Source: Clostridia bacterium (GTDB taxonomy: Bacteria > Bacillota > DULZ01). From it: a stretch of DNA of 16,516 bases. The stretch spans positions 1 through 16,516 of the forward strand of contig JAAYOX010000190.1 in the NCBI GenBank assembly GCA_012520135.1. Reading direction: 5' to 3'. Positions within the stretch are counted from its first letter, which is position 1. Each line of letters opens with the position of its first letter. Made by a program: the position numbers and the translations under genes. Positions 14,145 through 16,516 of the stretch are shown piece by piece. Under the pieces are notes generated by a model, which saw only the letters and a program-made list of their open reading frames with translations, had not been told where the DNA came from and did not search any database.

Positions 14145-14938
14145 AAACTGCTTTAAAAAAAACTGATTTATTAGTTTTGGCATTGCCGGTATCACTGCTA
14201 GCTATCTGGTATTTGATAGCTGAAACCGGCAAAGTGCCTTCATATTTACTGCCAAGTCCTAAAGAGCTGGTTCAGGTCCTGATGGACTTTGCATGGGGAG
14301 GGACTAGGCTTACTCCCTATTCAGGAACCTTGGTGGAACATACGGTAGCCAGTATTATGCGGGTACTGGTTGGTTTTAGTTTGGCGGCAGTTCTGGGACT
14401 TGTCTTTGGTCTGCTGACAGGCAGAATTTCGGTAATGAGGCGGCTGCTGGATCCTACTATTCACCTGGTCAGAGCAGTGCCCGGTATTGGCTGGCTCCCT
14501 TTAGCAATGGTTTGGTTTGGCGTAGGGGAAAAAACCACTGTTTTCCTAATTGCTTTGGCTGCCTTTTTCCCGGTCTACATTAATGCGGCTCACGGTTTTG
14601 CTAACGTGCCTTTACATCTAATCAGAGCCGGACAAATGTTGGGCGCTGATAAACACACTCTATTTACGTCTGTGATCCTGCCGGCTGCATTTCCATCAAT
14701 TATAGTAGGCCTGAGATTAGGTCTCGGTGTCTCTTGGGGTTATTTGGTATTAGGGGAATTGACCGGCGTGGCTAAAGGTTTGGGAGCCGTCATGATGGAT
14801 TCCCGGTTGTTGGGGCAAACGGAAATGATACCTATTGCCATGATCAGTATCGGGTTACTGGGCAAACTTACCGATATGCTACTTATTAAAATCTGTAATC
14901 GGGTTTATCCCGGTAATGTAGGGAAGGTGGCAGGCTGA
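14141..14938 (+). CDS. NitT/TauT-type ABC transporter permease
   Basis: Membrane subunit of the ABC importer, 265 residues with about six helices (first at 9-27). It resembles SsuC/TauC. The PSPKELV segment (39-45) after TM1 is typical of the family, and the cytoplasmic coupling (EAA) loop reads RAGQMLGADKHTLFTSVILPAA (162-183), with the conserved glycine and the LP ending. Its ATG overlaps the lipoprotein stop (ATGA), and its own TGA shares one base with the ATPase start, so the three transporter subunits are translationally coupled. No unusual features were seen. Confidence 0.94.
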   Translation: MKTALKKTDLLVLALPVSLLAIWYLIAETGKVPSYLLPSPKELVQVLMDFAWGGTRLTPYSGTLVEHTVASIMRVLVGFSLAAVLGLVFGLLTGRISVMRRLLDPTIHLVRAVPGIGWLPLAMVWFGVGEKTTVFLIALAAFFPVYINAAHGFANVPLHLIRAGQMLGADKHTLFTSVILPAAFPSIIVGLRLGLGVSWGYLVLGELTGVAKGLGAVMMDSRLLGQTEMIPIAMISIGLLGKLTDMLLIKICNRVYPGNVGKVAG

Positions 14939-15732
14939 TGATGGCTCAACAAGCATTGATCGCAGATGGTGTTCACAAAAGCTTTTCCGCGCCTTCAGGA
15001 AAAAATAGCCTGGCAGTATTAGAGGACATTTCAGTAAATGTCAATCAAGGAGAAATCGTTGCCCTGGTAGGGCCCAGCGGCTGCGGTAAATCAACACTGC
15101 TAAATATAGCCGCCGGCTTTGAAAAACCGGACATGGGGCAAGTGCTTTTTATGGGTAAAGCAATTACCGGACCTTCCCCGGAAAGAGCCGTTGTTTTTCA
15201 ATCAGCGAGCCTTTTTCCATGGCTTACGGTTAAGGAAAATATTGCCTTTGGCCTGGAAAAAGCCAAAGTCAAACAAAAAATAATTGATGAAAAATGTAGT
15301 GAATTTATTCAATTAGTAGGTTTAACGGGATTTGAAAACTATTATCCTAATCAATTATCAGGCGGGATGCAGCAGCGGGTGGCGTTGGCCAGAGTTTTGG
15401 TTTTAGAGCCCAAGATGCTCCTGATGGATGAACCCTTTGCTGCCCTGGATGCTCAGACCAGGTTGGCTATGCAGCAGGTGTTGCTGTCTATTTCCATGGC
15501 AATTAAACCTACCATCTTATTTATTACCCATGACGTGGAAGAAGCATTGATTCTGGCCGATAAAGTGTATGTAATGAGTAAGCTGCCGGGAACGATCATC
15601 CGGGAACTGGAGGTTCCTTTTGATCGACCAAGGCCAATTTCCATTATCGGCGATCCGCACTTTTCCAAATTAAAAAGTGAGATTCTGGAGCAATTGTTTT
15701 ACGAGCCCTGTGGTTCTTATTCTACTTGTTGA
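14938..15732 (+). CDS. NitT/TauT-type ABC transporter ATP-binding protein
   Basis: Cytoplasmic ATPase of the importer, 264 residues, resembling SsuB/TauB. All catalytic motifs are intact: Walker A GPSGCGKS (45-52), Q-loop VVFQSASLFPW (Q88), signature LSGGMQQR (140-147), Walker B LLMDEP with E165, D-loop AALD and switch H198 in FITHDVEEAL. The SLFPWLTVKENIAFGL run is typical of the nitrate/sulfonate/taurine subfamily. The C-terminus ends in EPCGSYSTC, with two cysteines six residues apart and one of them terminal, a small oddity. The start at 14938 (or 14941, the second ATG) follows AAGGTGG. It is the last gene of the operon, with a terminator 12 bases after the stop. Confidence 0.95.
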   Translation: MMAQQALIADGVHKSFSAPSGKNSLAVLEDISVNVNQGEIVALVGPSGCGKSTLLNIAAGFEKPDMGQVLFMGKAITGPSPERAVVFQSASLFPWLTVKENIAFGLEKAKVKQKIIDEKCSEFIQLVGLTGFENYYPNQLSGGMQQRVALARVLVLEPKMLLMDEPFAALDAQTRLAMQQVLLSISMAIKPTILFITHDVEEALILADKVYVMSKLPGTIIRELEVPFDRPRPISIIGDPHFSKLKSEILEQLFYEPCGSYSTC

Positions 15733-15744
15733 CAAAAAGCAGTT

Positions 15745-15765
15745 AAGAGCCTTGCGGCTCTTTTT
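15745..15765 (+). terminator. intrinsic terminator of the radical SAM/ABC operon
   Basis: AAGAGCC (15745-15751) pairs with GGCTCTT (15756-15762) over a TTGC tetraloop, followed by a T-run to 15765. It lies between two convergent genes; the adenine deaminase stop codon overlaps its T-run. On the minus strand a T-run (TTTTTG) appears only after 9 more bases, so stopping is mainly in the plus direction. Confidence 0.88.
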
Positions 15766-16516
15766 AATTTGCGGTAACAGAAATGATTTTCCATTGGGAA
15801 ACGTCCACCAGTCCCCGGTTAGTCAGTTTCAATTCCGGTATTACCGGCAGTGACAGGAAGGCTAGGGTCATAAAGGGGTCATATTCTTCTTTGACACCAA
15901 GTTCGGTGGCAACCTGCCGCAGCCGGCCCAACTGTTCTGCCACCCGGTCAATCGGCTCATCGGACATCAGCCCGGCAATGGGTAACGCCAGGGAACCCAG
16001 GATTTCGCCTTTGGCGGCTATGGCCAATCCCCCTCCCAATTCGGCAACGGCTTGAGCGGCAAGAAGCATGTCCCGGTCATTGGTCCCAACTACCACTAAG
16101 TTATGGGAATCATGAGCTACCGAAGAAGCCAGTGCACCTTCTTGGAGACCGAAACCATGAAGGAGCCCCAGGCCTACAGTGCCGGTTCCTTTGTGGCGCT
16201 CAACCACCATTAACTTGGCAATGTCCTTCTCAGGGGCGGGTGTAAAACAGCCGTTCACTACCGGGACCTCCATCAGGAGCTTCTTAGTTACAATTTGATG
16301 GGGGATCAGGCCGATTACCCAGGCCTGTGAACTGTTGCCTGCCTGAATTTTCAATTGTTCCGGCGTTAGCGGCTGCATTTGGAACTTTCGGGGCAGTTGA
16401 TGCCTTTTTTGACGAGTGATTGGAGGCAGCAGCTTTCCTTCGGAAGCTACCATTTTGCCGCCACTGAAAACAGCATATGGTTTAAAACTATGTAAATCGT
16501 CAGCCACAACCAGGTC
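15764..16516 (-). CDS. ade: adenine deaminase, C-terminal part (N-terminus beyond window)
   Basis: The last 250 residues of an adenine deaminase (adenine to hypoxanthine plus ammonia, purine salvage), an amidohydrolase-superfamily enzyme usually of 570-600 residues. The frame is open to the right edge, beginning DLVVADDLHSF, so the metal-binding barrel with most catalytic histidines is outside. The visible part is the family-specific C-terminal region: EVPVVNGCFTP, VERHKGTGTVGLGLLHGFGL, SSVAHDSHNLVVVGTND (a very conserved adenine deaminase signature), ELGGGLAIAAKGEI, and the closing LSLPVIPELKLTNRGLVDV. It converges on the ABC operon and shares the terminator region with it; no functional link is evident. 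Confidence 0.94.
   Translation of the reverse strand, partial: DLVVADDLHSFKPYAVFSGGKMVASEGKLLPPITRQKRHQLPRKFQMQPLTPEQLKIQAGNSSQAWVIGLIPHQIVTKKLLMEVPVVNGCFTPAPEKDIAKLMVVERHKGTGTVGLGLLHGFGLQEGALASSVAHDSHNLVVVGTNDRDMLLAAQAVAELGGGLAIAAKGEILGSLALPIAGLMSDEPIDRVAEQLGRLRQVATELGVKEEYDPFMTLAFLSLPVIPELKLTNRGLVDVSQWKIISVTAN

Noticed and set aside
1..16516. Mobile elements, CRISPR arrays, tRNA or rRNA genes
   Set aside because: No transposase or integrase motifs, no regularly spaced repeats, and no tRNA or rRNA signatures were seen on either strand.

Overview
The window looks like chromosome of a Gram-positive, probably anaerobic clostridial bacterium (Peptococcaceae-like is a guess). The reasons are strong AGGAGG-type ribosome binding sites, an occasional TTG start, moderate base composition, a Trk/KtrB potassium channel subunit, a VanR/PhoB-type two-component system, and a yybP-ykoY riboswitch. 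No phage, insertion sequence, tRNA, rRNA or CRISPR array was seen. Both ends cut through a gene.

Layout. 1-1068 (-) is the N-terminal part of a KtrB/TrkH potassium transporter, divergent from an exonuclease III/ExoA gene (1203-1958, +) that ends in a strong terminator. Two FMN nitroreductase-family genes follow on the minus strand (2097-2597 and 2639-3304) behind a good sigma-A-type promoter. Next is a sodium:solute symporter (3536-4960, -). A divergent control region (about 4961-5133) carries a perfect palindrome and direct TTAAG repeats. It precedes a plus-strand cluster of DedA-family membrane protein, OmpR-type response regulator and multi-membrane-segment histidine kinase (5134-8521). 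A 325-base gene-free stretch holds a promoter, a yybP-ykoY (manganese) riboswitch and its terminator, which control a P2-type cation ATPase (8847-11558).

11748-15732 is a compact five-gene operon: PadR-type repressor, BioB-like radical SAM enzyme, NitT/TauT-type lipoprotein, permease and ATPase. The last genes overlap by 1-4 bases and the operon ends in a terminator. The C-terminal part of an adenine deaminase gene (15764-16516, -) converges on it.

Best candidates for something new. First, the PadR/radical-SAM/ABC importer operon: the enzyme has the radical SAM CxxxCxxC motif and BioB-like overall order, but by eye-alignment lacks the three cysteines that hold the [2Fe-2S] sulfur-donor cluster of biotin synthase. 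It therefore probably carries out a different reaction on something the importer brings in. Second, the direct-repeat control region between the symporter and the dedA/two-component genes, which suggests one regulator for both directions. The riboswitch belongs to a known class, but its overlapping aptamer and terminator arms can be read directly from the sequence.
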